Positions 1 to 12,220 of a stretch of 64,000 bases of DNA are shown here, in pieces. The position numbers and the translations under genes were made by a program. The first letter of the stretch is position 1. Every line of letters begins with the position of its first letter. Source of the stretch: Antilocapra americana (taxonomy: Eukaryota; Chordata; Mammalia; Artiodactyla; Antilocapridae); the NCBI GenBank assembly GCA_007570785.1, contig ML664161.1:62001-126000 (forward strand), given 5' to 3'. The notes below the pieces were generated by a model. It was not told the origin of the DNA. It did not search any database and worked only from the letters and a program-made list of their open reading frames with translations.

Positions 1-1612
1 GGAAAGACTAGAGATCTCTTTAAGAAAATTTGAGATACGAAGGGAACATTTCATGCAAAGATGGGCTCGATAAAGGACAGAAATGGTATGGACCAACAAA
101 GCAGAAGATATTAAGAAGACATGGCAAGAATACACAGAAAACTGTACAAAATGATCTTCACAACCCAGATAATCACGATGGTGTTATCACTCACCTAGAG
201 CCAGACATCCTGGAATGTGAAGTCAAGTGGGCCTTAGAAAGCATCACTACGAACAAAGCTAGTGGAGGTAATGAAATTCCAGTTGAGCTATTTCAAATCC
301 TGAAAGATGATGCTGTGAAATTGCTGCACTCAATATGCTAGAAAATTTGGAAAACTCAGCAATGGCCACAGGGCTGGAAAAGGTAGTTTTCATTTCAGTC
401 CCAAAGAAAGGCAATGCCAAAGAATGCTCAAACTACCCCACGATTGCACTCATCCCACACGATAGTAAAGTAATGCTCAAAATTCTCCAAGCCAGGCTTC
501 AGCAATACATGACCTGTGAACTTCCAGATGATCAGTCTGGTTTTAGAAAAGGCAGAGGAACAAGAGATCAAATTGCTACATCCACTGGATTGTCGAAAAA
601 GCAAGAGAGTTCCATAAAATATCTACTTCTGCTTTATTGACTATGCCAAAGCCTTTGACTTCATGGATCACAATAAATTGTGGAAAATTCTTAAAGATAT
701 GGGAATATCAGACCATCTGACCTGTCACTTGAGAAACCTGTATGCAGGTCAGGAAGCAACAGTTAGAACTGGACATGGAACAACAGACTGGTTCCAAATA
801 GGAAAAGGAATACATCAAGGCTGTGTGTTGTTACCCTGCTTATTTAACTTATATGCAGAGTACATCATGAGAAACGCTGGGCTGGATGAAGCACAAGCTG
901 GAATCAAGATTGTGGGAGAAATATCAATAACTTCAGATATGCAGATGACACCACCCTTATGGCAGAAAGTGAAGAGAAACTAAAAAGCCTCTTGATGAAA
1001 GTCAAAGAGGAGAGTGAAAAAGTTGGCTTCAAGTTCAACATTCAGAAAATTAACATCATAGCATCCAGTCACATAACGTCATGAAAAATAGACAGGGAAA
1101 CAATGGAAACAGTGTCAGACTTTATTTTTCTGGGCTCCAAAATGATTGCAGTTGGTGATTACAGCCATGAAATTAACTTTCCAGTAGTCATGTATGGATG
1201 TGAGAATTAGATGATGAAGAACACTGAATGCCAAAGAATTGATGATTTTGAACTGTGGTGTTGGAGAAGACTCTTGAGAGTCCCTTGGACTGCAACAAAA
1301 TCCAATCAGTCCATCCTAAAGGAGATCAGTCCTAGGTATTCATTGGAAGGACTGATGTTGATGCTAAAACTCCAATACTTTGACTACCTCATGTGAAAAG
1401 TTGACTCATTGGAAAAGACCCAACTGCTGGGAAGGATTGGGAGCAGGAGGAGAAGGGAATGACAGAGGATGAGATGGCTTGATGGCATCATTGACTTGAT
1501 GGGCATGGGTTTGGGTAGACTCAAGGAGTTGGTGAACGATAGGGAGGCCTGTCATGCTGCGATCATGGGGTCACAAAGAGTTGGACACCACTAGGCAACT
1601 GAATTGAACTGA
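1..1612 (+). mobile_element. BovB (RTE) LINE, 3' half, degenerate
   Basis: This is the reverse-transcriptase half and 3' end of a BovB non-LTR retrotransposon; the element runs off the left edge. Translated pieces in different frames read as RT: 30-341, 335-640, 663-983 (with the GIHQGC...PCLFNLYAEY block) and the C-terminal ELWCWRRLLRVPW stretch at 1211-1396. The catalytic YADD box is readable at 938-949, but in another frame from the preceding block, so the ORF is frameshifted there. Compared with the other copies, about 100 bases are missing near 1175, where the text jumps from the post-YADD region straight to the VVMYG stretch. The 3' end is the typical tail with repeated gaactgaa-type units at about 1590-1612. 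BovB encodes an APE-type endonuclease plus RT for target-primed reverse transcription; this copy cannot make either. Confidence 0.95.
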
Positions 1613-3423
1613 ATAGTAAATAAATATATGAAGGCAAATATTTAAATCCTTATTTTTATTTCCATATTTGCCGTTTACTACAACACTAGCTAATTCATCC
1701 ATACTTTAACTGAATTACTGATTGTTGAACTTTTTTTTTATGAGCATGTTCTAAGTAATTGATAAAGTCCAAGCAAACATAGGACAAGTTATAAGAAAAT
1801 GTCAAATCACTTTCAAATCATTTCTAATCATTTGTAATTTCAATGTTTGCTCATTTCAGTTTCCTTCAAAACACTTTGATCATATGGAGTTAATATTTCT
1901 TCATCTGTTTCTTGTGGTAATTTTCTCTTCCCACTGGAACATAGAGTGTCAAAATCACTAATTTATTAATTTTCCTTAAAACTAAAGCTTATATGAATGT
2001 TCTGGGCATATTGTGGTTCCCTCATCATATATTCATTTTGTTCAGAATGTACAGTCTTTGAACTTAAAAGCTGGGCCAAGTTTGGGGAATAATAAATTTA
2101 AAAATACAACCAGAGGCACTTTTCCTGTGTCCATTGTCTCCCCAGTGCCATTATTTTGTTCAGTAATACTGAGTTTGAAGAAACCAGGAGATATAACTGA
2201 TGCATATTTACTTTTAAGCCTGAGGCACCCAATGATTTACAGTGATGGTTGTTTGCCCACAATATTGCCATTGCTATTTTTAAGATCTGGTGCTAAACCT
2301 GGCAGAGGTCTGGCCCTGCAGCCCTCATGGCCCTGTTTTTATATCCATTTATCAGCATAATTCCACAATATCATGGTCATCCCTTCCTGTTCTTTACCCC
2401 AGACATGAATTAGAGATAGGAACAGCATCCAGAGATGATCAATATTCTTGTAAATCCATGAAAAACAAAGGCTAACTTATTTTCTTACAAAATGTATTTA
2501 ACTGTTTAGGCTTATTCTCAAGTATTTGGAAACCATTTGTGCTTTTCATGTTTTAAAAGAATAGCATGTTGTATTTCTTGAATGTGCTATTTATTTTGTA
2601 GCCCATAAAAATAGCATCAATGAATAATACAAAAAAACAGTCGGCTGGTGTAGCTTAAAATTAATCTAGTAAATGTGATGATAAAGCTCATGAAAAATAT
2701 AAGTTGATGCAATACACAGCCAAGAAGTATAATCTTGAAGGTAGAACTCCTTGTTTTCTTTCTGTTCTTTCTTTAGTTAGTGAGGATACCTTTGCCTCAA
2801 CACTGGTATTTTGTTCCAAGGGAATTCAGGTTATAATTAGACATTCCAGTGTAACTAGGCAGATGAAGTCAGTCCTCATAGTGTAAGTACGTCATACACA
2901 ATTTCAAAGGCCAAATTTTAATATAGCATGGGCTATAATGCATGTTATAATTTACTTTTTTCATTGTGTCTTTCCTATACAAAATCTGTGTTGTCCACAT
3001 CTTCAAATAGCATGCTAATGCATATCATTATCTCTGAGGTATACAGGCATTTTACTTAGAGTGGATTATTAAAATAAATGAATGGCTATTCCTAAGTTCA
3101 TAAAATTGTTTTGACTGTTTTTTACTGCTAAACTTATTTGGGTAAAATATTAAGTACTGTATGATGTCTTTGATTTTCTCTGTGGTGTTACATTTTTATT
3201 CTTTGGATAATTTCCTCATTATTTTTGGACATATGAAGAAGGGCCAGAATTTTTCCAGAAATATTGAAGTGGTTTAGAATTCTTAGCTACATTGGTACAA
3301 AGTCAAAACTGATTCAGGACCTAAAGGGTGTGTGTGTTGAGGGTATAGGTGTGGGAGTTATTCCCAGAGTTGTTAGCTCATAGCCACCCATGCAGACTGC
3401 CTATATGATTTACACTTTCTATG
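1613..3423. other. AT-rich sequence, no gene recognised
   Basis: No coding signature and no repeat family recognised. Open frames here are short (115 codons or fewer) and show no motif. The stretch at about 2010-2475 is less AT-rich than its surroundings and could be an old unrecognised repeat or conserved noncoding sequence. Confidence 0.5.
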
Positions 3424-3602
3424 AATCTCTCAGGTGATGCTCATGATAAAGAATCTGTCAGGAGACCTAAGAGATGGGGTTTTGATATCTGTGTCAGGAA
3501 GATCCCCTGGAGGAGGGAATGAACCTCCTCCAGGAATGACCCAAGTATCAGAGGAACGTAGTGGGCTCTAGTCCATGGGGCTGCATGGACTACAGGAAAA
3601 GA
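3424..3602 (+). mobile_element. Bov-tA SINE, degraded
   Basis: A diverged tRNA-Glu-derived SINE. It keeps the order gctcatgataaagaatctg, then caggaagatcccctgga, then gtccatggggctgc. The 3' end is eroded and no clear target duplication is visible. It depends on LINE machinery and has no coding capacity. Confidence 0.8.
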
Positions 3603-4119
3603 CTATAACAGAAGACATGCAGGTTTTCTTATAACCACATGCATGTTTCCCTGACTCTCATCTCTGGGGAAGACATCAAATTTATTGTCAGCAAAAAGCA
3701 TAAATTCTCCTTATTTTTCTTAGAGAAACCCCTATACTTTTTAATTAGAAATTTGTTTCTTCTTGTGCAGATTATTAAAATACCACTCCATGTAACCATA
3801 ACTACATTTTCTCTCTTTTATTCTGTTTTCAATCATATTGTTTTAATCTAATTCACAGATTTGCTACCTGCTGAGACAAACTCAAAAATGTTCCTTCCTC
3901 TTCTGATCACTTAGTAACTATTTAGAGTCCTGTTATCTCTGACATCAAAATACAGATAAACACACTTGCATATATATTTAACTTCTCTTGTAGAGCTATG
4001 TTTTTTTTTTTTTTTTTTGGCTAGGGATATAAATGTCTAGTTGAATAATTTAAACTCTGAATCAATATTCTTCTCTTCCTCTCTCTTTCCCTCTTTCCCT
4101 CTCTCTCATTTAAAAATAT
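3603..4119. repeat. AT-rich DNA with poly-T and pyrimidine tract
   Basis: Otherwise featureless sequence holding an 18-base T run (4001-4018) and an almost pure pyrimidine tract at about 4070-4108 built of ctcttcc/ctctttcc units. These are simple low-complexity tracts. The T run has no recognisable retroelement attached on its right side. Confidence 0.6.
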
Positions 4120-4215
4120 GTATAATTGTGATTTAGAGATCTTAAGTTTGTCCAAGGTCACATAATCATTAAGTGCTAGAGCTTAGATAACCAACTTATA
4201 TCTTGATGGCTGTTT
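4120..4215 (-). repeat. MIR fragment
   Basis: The text around 4140-4185 (gttt-gtccaaggtcaca, then aagtgctagagc) matches the reverse of the MIR core, in which a protein-free tRNA-derived SINE reads as a reversed 'ccttgg' block. This is an ancient mammalian SINE with many substitutions. Confidence 0.55.
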
Positions 4216-4499
4216 GATTACCTAGAACTGAAACTTCAGCAATGCTTTAAATTTCACACAGTATTGTCATTGATCCCCCCCTCATCTGAGTTTCTACAAA
4301 CTGTGAATTACTCTTTCAGTTGAAATAGGGGAGAAACTAGGGGCCACAGGTCCTTAGACTGAGAGGGAGAGAAATCCCAGGATCAGTGAGAGGATTTAGA
4401 AGCGATATCAAGATGTCTTTTCGTGTAGAGGCTGTAACAACTGAGGGATTCACTTCTGAGAGACTCTTGCTGTTACAAATATATTAATGAACAGATAAC

Positions 4500-4830
4500 A
4501 GGATGAGAGGCTCTAGATTATATTAATGAGGTGGTTGTCTTCTTGGCATTGGTTTTATTTTGTGTCTTCAACCCATGGTTGGTGGGCTCATCTATGAGCA
4601 ACCAATGAAAAACCTAGCTGATGAGTTTGTCCTGGCCTCCTCATCCACTACTTTCACTCTTTGACGCTTCCTACATAAGTCATGTTACACCATGCACATG
4701 CCCTGAGCTCTTGCTTCTGCTGAGATGATGACATTCTCTATTCAGACTGCTTTGTGTTTAGATCTGTTATTTTGTCCCAAACTCATCCTATATTCTTACT
4801 GTAATAAACTACTATAAAAATAGTGTAAAA
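4500..4830 (+). repeat. Possible solo LTR-like sequence
   Basis: This block differs from its neighbours and ends in a segment resembling an LTR R/U5 region: ttattttgtcccaaactcat at about 4768, then a tgtaataaact polyadenylation-like motif at about 4799-4809. No matching second LTR, primer-binding site or internal gene is seen. I could not assign a family; it may instead be an unrelated old repeat. Confidence 0.3.
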
Positions 4831-4939
4831 ATCTATTGTAACAAATATTGATTGGATGATCATTCTATAACAGCTTCAAATTAAAAAGAAATTCTAGGAA
4901 AAATGTTCAAAATAGCAAGATGATAGTTATAATCATTAT

Positions 4940-5050
4940 AACAAATATTTCTCAGGCTGTGTGGTATTAGGCACTCTGCTAAGTACTTTAACATACCTTC
5001 TTTTGTCTTCATAAAAGTTCCATGAGTTACATGTCTCATTATCATTTTTC
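4940..5050 (-). repeat. MIR fragment
   Basis: The run ggcactctgctaagtactt followed by acataccttc...tcttcataaaagttccatga...tctcattatcat follows the order of the reversed MIR 3' half (aggcactgtgctaagcgctt, tcctcacaacaaccctatga, attatcccc). Ancient and diverged. Confidence 0.6.
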
Positions 5051-7414
5051 CCTTTTTTTAAATATGTAAATTCTTTGATATTTAAAGAATTAGCATTGCC
5101 TAAAGCAGCATAAGAAGTAGCGGAGAAACTTAAGAGTGATTTGTTGGATATCAAAGTCTATATGTGAACCATTGCACTATATAGGGTGGCAGGCACTGTA
5201 TGGTGAGACTTTACCTTCAGTCCTACTATCTGGGCCCATTCCAACTTTCTGGGGTTCAAAGCTAATTCGTGGTAATTCTATGGACCTCTTATTATTTAAA
5301 CTTCAACCAATATTTGTAATGTCAGCTGATTATTCCTGCATTTCATCTGGTGTTAGGGACATATGTTTAAGGTGCGCAGACAGCTTAGATGAAAAAGCAT
5401 CATCAAGTACCAGCAGCCTGGGTGCAGGGCTGTAATAAAGTGTGTCATCAAAGGCAGAGGCTGTGTCACTGATGGAAATTCTAAATAACCTTGCCTCTCA
5501 AAGGCAGAAAATAATTATCCCATAAAGGCAGTCTGGGCTGCCCCATAATCTTCAACCAGCATAAATATATTCTGTGCCCGTGTGTTTAATCTTTAAACAT
5601 ATCCCAGCCAACATAGTCATCTAACCCACCAAAAACACAGGAACTACCTAAAATGCCACAAAGGCAGCATGGAAGAATGAACTCCTGGTCCTGGATGCAT
5701 TGATGACTGAGTTCTGCTTTGCTAGCCTGCTGCTTGCTGAGTAAAACAGTAAAGAAACAAATCCGGCTGCCTGTCCTGCCCTGTCTCAGACTTTGTAGAA
5801 GCACAGCCACCTTTAGAGCTATCTTCTCTGTGCAGGATTAGATTCCTCCTCCATTTCACTCTACCAACTCCTAACAAGACATTCAGAATCAATCACCTCT
5901 ACTGCAAAGCCCTTTAATACCTGAGATCTTTGGAAACTGGCAACTGTATGACAAGAAATAGGAGATGTCTTTCCCTCGACTCTTACTGGCAGTGTCTTTC
6001 TGAAGCCCTCTCTGGCCCCTCCTTGCCCTAAGCTGTTCCAGGTACCAACCAAGTGGCATTAACAGCCAATTTTGGATTCACGGCTCTGAGTCTTGAGCAC
6101 CCTGGTTTCAGGCCATCGTTGCGATGGCATTATCTGAACCACAGGCCACTAAGTTAATCGCTTTTTTATCACACTTTGCTGTTGCTTTTTCAGTGCACTC
6201 ATCAGCTTGTAAAACCTTATTTTCCTGTTTCTAATGATTGCTGAGCCAGATCCAGAAGGCAAATATTCCTGGGATTCTGTATTTTAGAAGGAAGAAAGAT
6301 CAGTCCCAATAGACTGGCTGTTTCTCACCCCTGAGATCTAGCCATGCCACATACCAAATGGTATGTGTCCAGGCAGCTGTTCTCCCACTTGAGGCCACTG
6401 TTTTCCATTGTACCACTGCTCACAAAGGTTTCTGGGTGCAGTAACTCTTCTTAAATTGATTGATATGGCCTGACATCAAATGAAAAGCTAAGCTCTGCTT
6501 TTGTGACCCTTGGAACAGGGCTGTGTTTCAAACAACCACAGAACTTCACGCCAGGATTTGGTTTGATGACCTGTTGACACTTTGCAGATGCAGAATGTCT
6601 GTCAGACTTCTCTTTGTGAGGCCCGAGTAAATACTGTCACTTGATTCTCTGGGCATTTATACTTCTGTATATTTGTAGGATCATTACTCTGTTTGGGCTC
6701 ACCATTTCCTTGCTCAATATTTTAGTCTGAAAGAATTTTAAGAATATTTCAAGTTAAACAAAAGTCTTTACTATTCTACTTTAGTAGCATAAAGAAAAAA
6801 ATTGACCCTAAAATTTAAAATTTTAACTCTAATATGAATTAAAAATAAATCATTTCAAAGTTTGGAAGCAAGGTTAGAAATCAAATTGCATGTTTTCAGT
6901 GGTCTATTTTATATCCCAGAGATATGCTCCTCCAAAATGCATTGTGAAATTTAAATAATTTTTTATTTTGAGTTGGTTTATCCAGAGAAGAGGGCTATTG
7001 GGCATATGGTCAATAGCAACTTTGTAAATTCCTCTGATCTCTTAAGTAATGAAATACACTCTCATCTATGTCAGATAGGACTATGTCTGTGATATAGGAA
7101 TTTCTCCTTAAAGTTTCAAATGCACAGCATAGTATTTTGTCATAAGTCCAAAATAGGAGACAAGGTTTTTTCCCTCTCTGAATTTACAATTTATTAAAAA
7201 TTGTAAATTTTTAATAGATGTGCAATATTCATAATGAGCATTGGCTTATCTTAAAGTGAATGTGTGTGTTTTCACACTCCTACCTGTGGTTGGGCATGCA
7301 TAATGTCATGCATCCTGCCATTTACAGCTCAAAGGTTTCCAGGGACTACCATCTGCTTCTTAAGTATTATGGAATAGTGTTATCTGGATATCATTTCAGC
7401 ACCTGCCAAGGGTC
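5051..7414. other. Single-copy-looking DNA, candidate conserved noncoding block
   Basis: No gene or known repeat recognised. The part at about 6050-6720 has a balanced base composition and lacks the low-complexity decay seen nearby, a look typical of conserved noncoding DNA; that is only an inference. A perfect 11-base inverted repeat with a 7-base loop lies at 7181-7209. Confidence 0.4.
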
Positions 7415-7490
7415 AGAAGATCCAAATTCTCTTTCTGATCCTGCTACTTAATAATTTTGTGACCTTGGCCATATCACTAAATTTATTTTA
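7415..7490 (+). repeat. MIR fragment
   Basis: The stretch reading aaattctctttctgatcctg, then ctacttaataattttgtgac, then cttggccatatcacta follows the MIR core in the forward direction (ctctgccacttactagctgtgtgaccttggg). Short and diverged. Confidence 0.6.
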
Positions 7491-8120
7491 GTCAGGTTAA
7501 TTTCATTCATTTTCATTGAGAAGAATAATTATTCCCTTTCTTCCATCTCTCTACCTTTCAAATTTAGGAAATGATATAATCATTCTTAGTGTTTTACTTT
7601 ATACTATTAAATATGCTTCTGTTCTTATAACTGAGGTGGACAGCTAAAAGAGATATTTCTTTGTCTTTCACCATCAGTGAAGCTATCAGCAAACTTATCC
7701 CACTAACTGCATTTTTTCTCCCTTGCACCCACATTTATTTCTAGATGTGTTATATCTCCACTTTTATTGCTTACCTGATCAATCACACCACACTGGACTC
7801 AGTTTATGCACTGGATCTGTGAAAAGTGAAAGTGAAAGATCTGTGAACTTGATTGCTTTTTGGCCACTGTACTCCTATCAAGAGCCTGCTCTTCTACTAG
7901 GTGAAAGTTAGGTTGTTGTTTCTGATGCACGCTCTAAAGACCATGGGTTTTGCTTTGATGATTGCTCTCTGGTCCTCCCTGTCACATAAAGAAAAACAAA
8001 ACAGTAGTATGTAGTCTGATGCCTGCTTCATGTGCCTCCCACTTTTAGTTCTGGGGCTTTCCTGACACCGCTTAGGCAATATAAGCAGTGAGGTGTACTT
8101 GTTACCCATGAATCCCAGTG
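7491..8120. other. Unassigned AT-rich DNA
   Basis: Nothing recognised. A short gtgaaaagtgaaagtgaaag run at about 7819-7838 resembles the linker inside Bov-A2 SINEs but stands alone. Confidence 0.4.
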
Positions 8121-8334
8121 TATTTGTTCTTTCATGCATTCTATCCTGCCCAACTCTTTGCAACCCCATGGACTGTAGCCCACCAGGCTCCTCTATCCTT
8201 GAGATTTTCCAGGCAAGAATACTTTGCCATTTCCTCCTTCAGGGGATCTTCCCAGTCCATAGATTGAACCCACGTCTCTTGCATCTCCTGCATTGGCAGG
8301 CAGATTCTTTACCGCTGAGCCACAGGGAAAGCCC
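8121..8334 (-). mobile_element. Bov-tA SINE
   Basis: Near full-length SINE on the minus strand: reversed 3' body (caactctttgcaaccccatg), centre (tccaggcaagaatactttgc), reversed tRNA part with B box (agattgaacccacgtctc) and head (gagccacagggaaagccc at the right end). Flanks aatcccagtg (8111-8120) and gatcccactg (8338-8347) match at 8 of 10 bases and may be a decayed target duplication. Confidence 0.9.
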
Positions 8335-9878
8335 TTGGATCCCACTGTCAGTCCATAAACCTGCAGGCAACAGGGGGCAGATAGGAACTTCACTGACCTG
8401 TGCAGGACCCTGGATGCTAATGTTACTGTGTTGAGGCCAGGCTTCTGCAACAGTGGTTTGGGGAAATTGGTACAATTCAGAATCTTGGGAGAGGTGAAGC
8501 CTTATCAGGTAAACTTTGAATAAAAGGATACAGAAACCTACAGATAAATTCTTCTCCTTCCCCTATTTCAGAATAGATGGTGTATAGTTCCTCTATGACC
8601 TCTAGGAAAGTATACTTCAAGAAAAGCAGAAAGGGGTGCTTGCCTTTGTGACTTAGCCAGTAATTTTGCTTCTCATGTCTTCTCTTCTTCATTCCCTTTT
8701 CCTTTAGCTTCTTGCTGTCCTGAAATTTACTCTCAAATAACATATTCACATTTTTTTTCCAGTATCAGTTTTGTTTTGTGCACTTAGACTATGACACATA
8801 TTAATTCCCATATTTAAAGCCTTAATTTCATTTTTTATGTCTTCTAGCTCATTTTTCAAATCCTGGTTTTACTATTTTGACTTTCTATTCTTAATTTTCT
8901 GCTTTCTGATATTCTTTAATACAGGTAACTATGTTCATACAATTTTATATTCTTTTTTCATAGCAGAAAGTTGATCATAGTTTTGTTGTATGAGAATATG
9001 GAAAATACCTCTGTTGAGTTAAATTCACTGCATTTTTTTCTATATATTTTCTTATTCCACTTTATAAATCTTTTTATCAGTATGTTTTTATTTGTACTAA
9101 ACGAGAGTTAGATTTTCTGATGTGGCTCTTTGCAGGAGCTTCAGATGTGGAATAGAATGGGGCCACATTAGCCTTCTAGGCTGTTTAAATGGGAAGCTCC
9201 TTCTCCTTTGTGGTCACAGGAAAAGTTGTTTCCTATGAGCATTTCTAGTGTCTATAATATGTTTGTTTGATTTTGTCTCCCTTGCATCTCTAACACCAGG
9301 GCTATGAAGACTTCTGCCAGATCTCATTGTGCCCTTGTCCCCAGTCCTATGTTCTTGTGTTAAACAAGAGATTTAGCTTCTGTGCTTCATGGAGAGACCC
9401 TCCCTTTCTTCAAGATTATTCATGCAGAAAGTTCTTTCTTGAAGTCTGGGCAGGTCCCTTATGTGCTTCCTTCTTCTTCCCTGTTTTCCTTCTGCCCATT
9501 TTCAGCTTTGTTTGGCAGTGCTTACATGTATTTTGGTATGTGTGGCTCACATCTGAAAATATGTAGGTATTTATCACCCGCTATGGACTAGCTAGTAGGT
9601 GTTTCCCAATGTTACATAAAATGACAAGATATATAATGACAATTTCTATTCAAGAATACTAATACACATTTCAGTAACTATGTTGTTTATTAGAAAAATA
9701 CATATATTCAAATGACTAGATATAGATTAACTACAATAAAATATAGTTGAAAAAGTATGTTTTCACATAAGGGTCATGGCTATTCATTTCTATTCATATA
9801 ATGTCTATAAGAAGCTAAATAAAGCAACAATCATAAATTCACAGAGAGTTAAATATTGCATAGTTAATTTGAACCAAT
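8335..9878. other. Unassigned sequence
   Basis: No gene. The 9120-9570 part is less AT-rich, with pyrimidine-rich plus-strand text that opens two short overlapping frames (9327-9566 and 9382-9591), neither with a recognisable motif. It may be an old repeat I cannot name. Confidence 0.35.
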
Positions 9879-10118
9879 ATGTTACTTCCTATTATGGCTC
9901 AGTGGTAAAGCATCTGGCTGCCAATGCAAGAGACATGGAGTCAGTCCCTGATCCAGGAAGATCCCCTGGAAGAGAACATGGCAACTCATTTCAGTATTCT
10001 TGCCTAGGAAATCCCATGGATAGAGGAGTCTGGCAGGTTACAGTCCATGGCGTCACAAAGAGTCAGTCACCATTTAGTGACTGAACAACAACAAAAACAA
10101 CAACAACAGCAACAATAA
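9879..10118 (+). mobile_element. Bov-tA SINE with CAA-rich tail
   Basis: Full-length SINE: A-box region tggctcagtggtaaagcatc, B-box region near gtcagtccctgatccagg, then gaagatcccctgg, attcttgcctagg and acagtccatggcgtcacaaa. The tail at about 10083-10116 is a run of aacaac/caacaa units rather than pure A, typical of this family. Confidence 0.93.
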
Positions 10119-10407
10119 AAAGCCTTTTTGATATTCTCAAACTTGCAGTTTGAACAACTTCTTTGAAGTGAAATTTACTACCATAAAAGGCATGTATATT
10201 CCATATTTGTGTATCTTATCATTTAAAAAATTAATTTGTTAATTCAAGCCTTTGAAACTCTGCTAAATACTATGCTAAGCACATTAATGAATGAAAAAGC
10301 TTGTTTTTCTTCCTCAAAGGAGCAAAGTAATTAATATTCACTATACTACTGCTTAAATCCAATAGCACATCATTTTCTAAAATACTTAAGTATATAGCTA
10401 AGTGCAG

Positions 10408-10640
10408 GGCTTCCCTGATGGCTCAGACGTTAAAGAATCTGTCTACAATGCAGGAGACCCAGGTTCGATCCCATAGTTGGGAAGATCCCCTGGAAAAGGG
10501 AATGGCTACCCACTTCATTATTCTTTCCTGGAGGACCCCATGGACAGTGGAACCTGGCGGGCTATAGTCCTTGTGGTCGCAGAGTCAGACACAGTTAAGC
10601 AACCAAGCTGGACACAACTGAGCAATGACTAAACATGCAA
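10408..10640 (+). mobile_element. Bov-tA SINE with duplicated 3' end
   Basis: Well-preserved SINE beginning gggcttccctgatggctcag. The Pol III B box ggttcgatccc is at 10462-10472 and unmutated. At the 3' end the terminal motif occurs twice (gtcagacacagttaagcaac at about 10584, then tggacacaactgagcaatga at about 10608), so the last roughly 25 bases are repeated in tandem. Confidence 0.93.
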
Positions 10641-11250
10641 CTAAATGTATATATGTATTCTTATAAAATATATGCATATATAATATATCTATGTGTATCA
10701 TGTATAAATAAAGGATAATCTCTATTCTTTCAGATAAAATATAAATTGAAATTCTACATGTGTCTGTGTATATATTAAACATATGTATATACACACATAC
10801 ATAGTATAGTGCCTTGTGCCTATGTGGTGTGCTCTTAGTGATAGTGATTGTGAAAGGAATTAAAGTGTTTCTTGAAAGGGCCAAATTTCTAATTTGTTTC
10901 TTCATGACTGTCAGAGTTTAACACAGTACTCACATAAAGTAGATACTGAGCAAATATTTGTTGTCTAACTGGGTTTCTCATGAGAAAAGCTATTCAGGCT
11001 GAGTTATATCAGAGAGTCCCTGCTACACTGATGCATATTTACACCTCAAAAAAACTGAAGGTAAAAATGTGAAGGTGATTTAAAGTTGCTGTTTCTAGAT
11101 TGATAATAGAGAATTCACTTGAATTTTTTCACATAAGGAAAGATAATTAATGGAAGACTTTGTTTCTATATGCTATATATAATCTATTAGAGGGAAACTT
11201 ACAGTGTAATTTTTCTGTGCATTTTTTCCCATTACTCTAAGGCTTCTTTT
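10641..11250. repeat. AT-rich low-complexity and unassigned DNA
   Basis: From 10650 to 10805 the sequence is a degenerate mixture of atatgtat, tatata and acatac units. The rest is AT-rich with no feature recognised. Confidence 0.6.
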
Positions 11251-11254
11251 TAAA

Positions 11255-11565
11255 TAAAATATTGATTTATTTTTGGTTGTGCTGGATTTTCATTGCTGTG
11301 TGCAGGTTTTCTTTAGTTTCAGCAAGTTGGGGCTCCTCTCTACTTGTATGAATGAGCTTCTCATTGCTGTGGCTTTTCTTGTTGTAGAGTACAAACTCTA
11401 GGGTGCATTGGCTTCAGTAATTGTGGCTGTCTCCAGAGTGTGGACTCATTAGTTGCGGTGCACTGGCCTAGGTGCTTTGTAGCATGTGTGATCTTCCCAG
11501 ACCAGGAATCAAACCAGTGTCCCTTGCATTGCAATGTGGATTCTTAACTACTGGACCAAGGCTCT
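11255..11565 (-). mobile_element. CHR-type cetartiodactyl SINE
   Basis: Matches the reversed CHR SINE layout: tatttttggttgtgctgg at the left, then repeated gctcctct.../cttctcattgctgtggctt blocks, agtgtggactcattagttg, and at the right the reversed tRNA-related part (gtgatcttcccagaccagga, ttgcattgcaatgtggattc, ttaactactgg). CHR SINEs are tRNA-Glu-derived and shared by whales, hippos and ruminants, so this insertion is older than the Bov-tA copies. Confidence 0.85.
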
Positions 11566-12220
11566 GGATGAGAATTTTATAATTACTGATATGAGCAGCT
11601 CTAACTGAAATTTTTGTATCCAGAGAACAAAATATAAATCCTTACTTAAAAAAAATAAAATTATGGTGGCTGTGTGAGCATTTCTTTCTTTATTATTAGT
11701 TATTTTAGTGTTCTTTCTACAGAAATCATCAATCAGATTTGAGCCTTTATGCACTCAACCACCTAAATATGTCTTCTTAAATGGGCTTTATGCTTCTAAT
11801 CATGTAGAATCTTTTCTTTTGTTTGGAATTCTCTTTAGGTAGATTATTTTAATCAAAAGTATTCTTTAATATAAAAAGTATTGCTATCTCTTAAATGACT
11901 GGGGTAAAAGGGAAGAGTGTATACACAGGACTAAGATATCAGAATTTCAAACATATACTTACATCAAATGATCACAGCAAGTGCTTTTTCAAGTGGTGAT
12001 GGACATTACAAGGCAGGATAATTTTGTTCTTTTTTGAGAGAGAATATATCTTAATCAAGCTCTTTTTCTCTAAGACTGAAGAATTTCATTAAAAGAAAAA
12101 TAGGATCCCTTGTTATGTTCTGTATTATTATATATTTTCTTCAGCTGCTGCAAATAATTTGCAACGGAGTAAGCAAAGTACTTAATAGAATTGCTCATTT
12201 TGAGACCTCTTACAAATGAA
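11566..12220. other. AT-rich sequence, nothing recognised
   Basis: No gene, SINE or LINE signature seen; a 68-codon minus-strand frame at 11548-11754 has no motif and overlaps the CHR SINE edge. Confidence 0.4.

Noticed and set aside
4001..4018. T run as a Pol III terminator or retrocopy tail
   Set aside because: No SINE, small RNA gene or polyadenylation-type layout lies next to it.
9327..9591. Two overlapping plus-strand frames rich in Phe, Cys and Trp
   Set aside because: They are what a pyrimidine-rich stretch produces in any frame; no signal peptide logic or family resemblance is convincing.
10462..10472. tRNA-like B box that might signal a tRNA gene
   Set aside because: It sits in a Bov-tA SINE; no cloverleaf, anticodon arm or acceptor stem pairing was seen.
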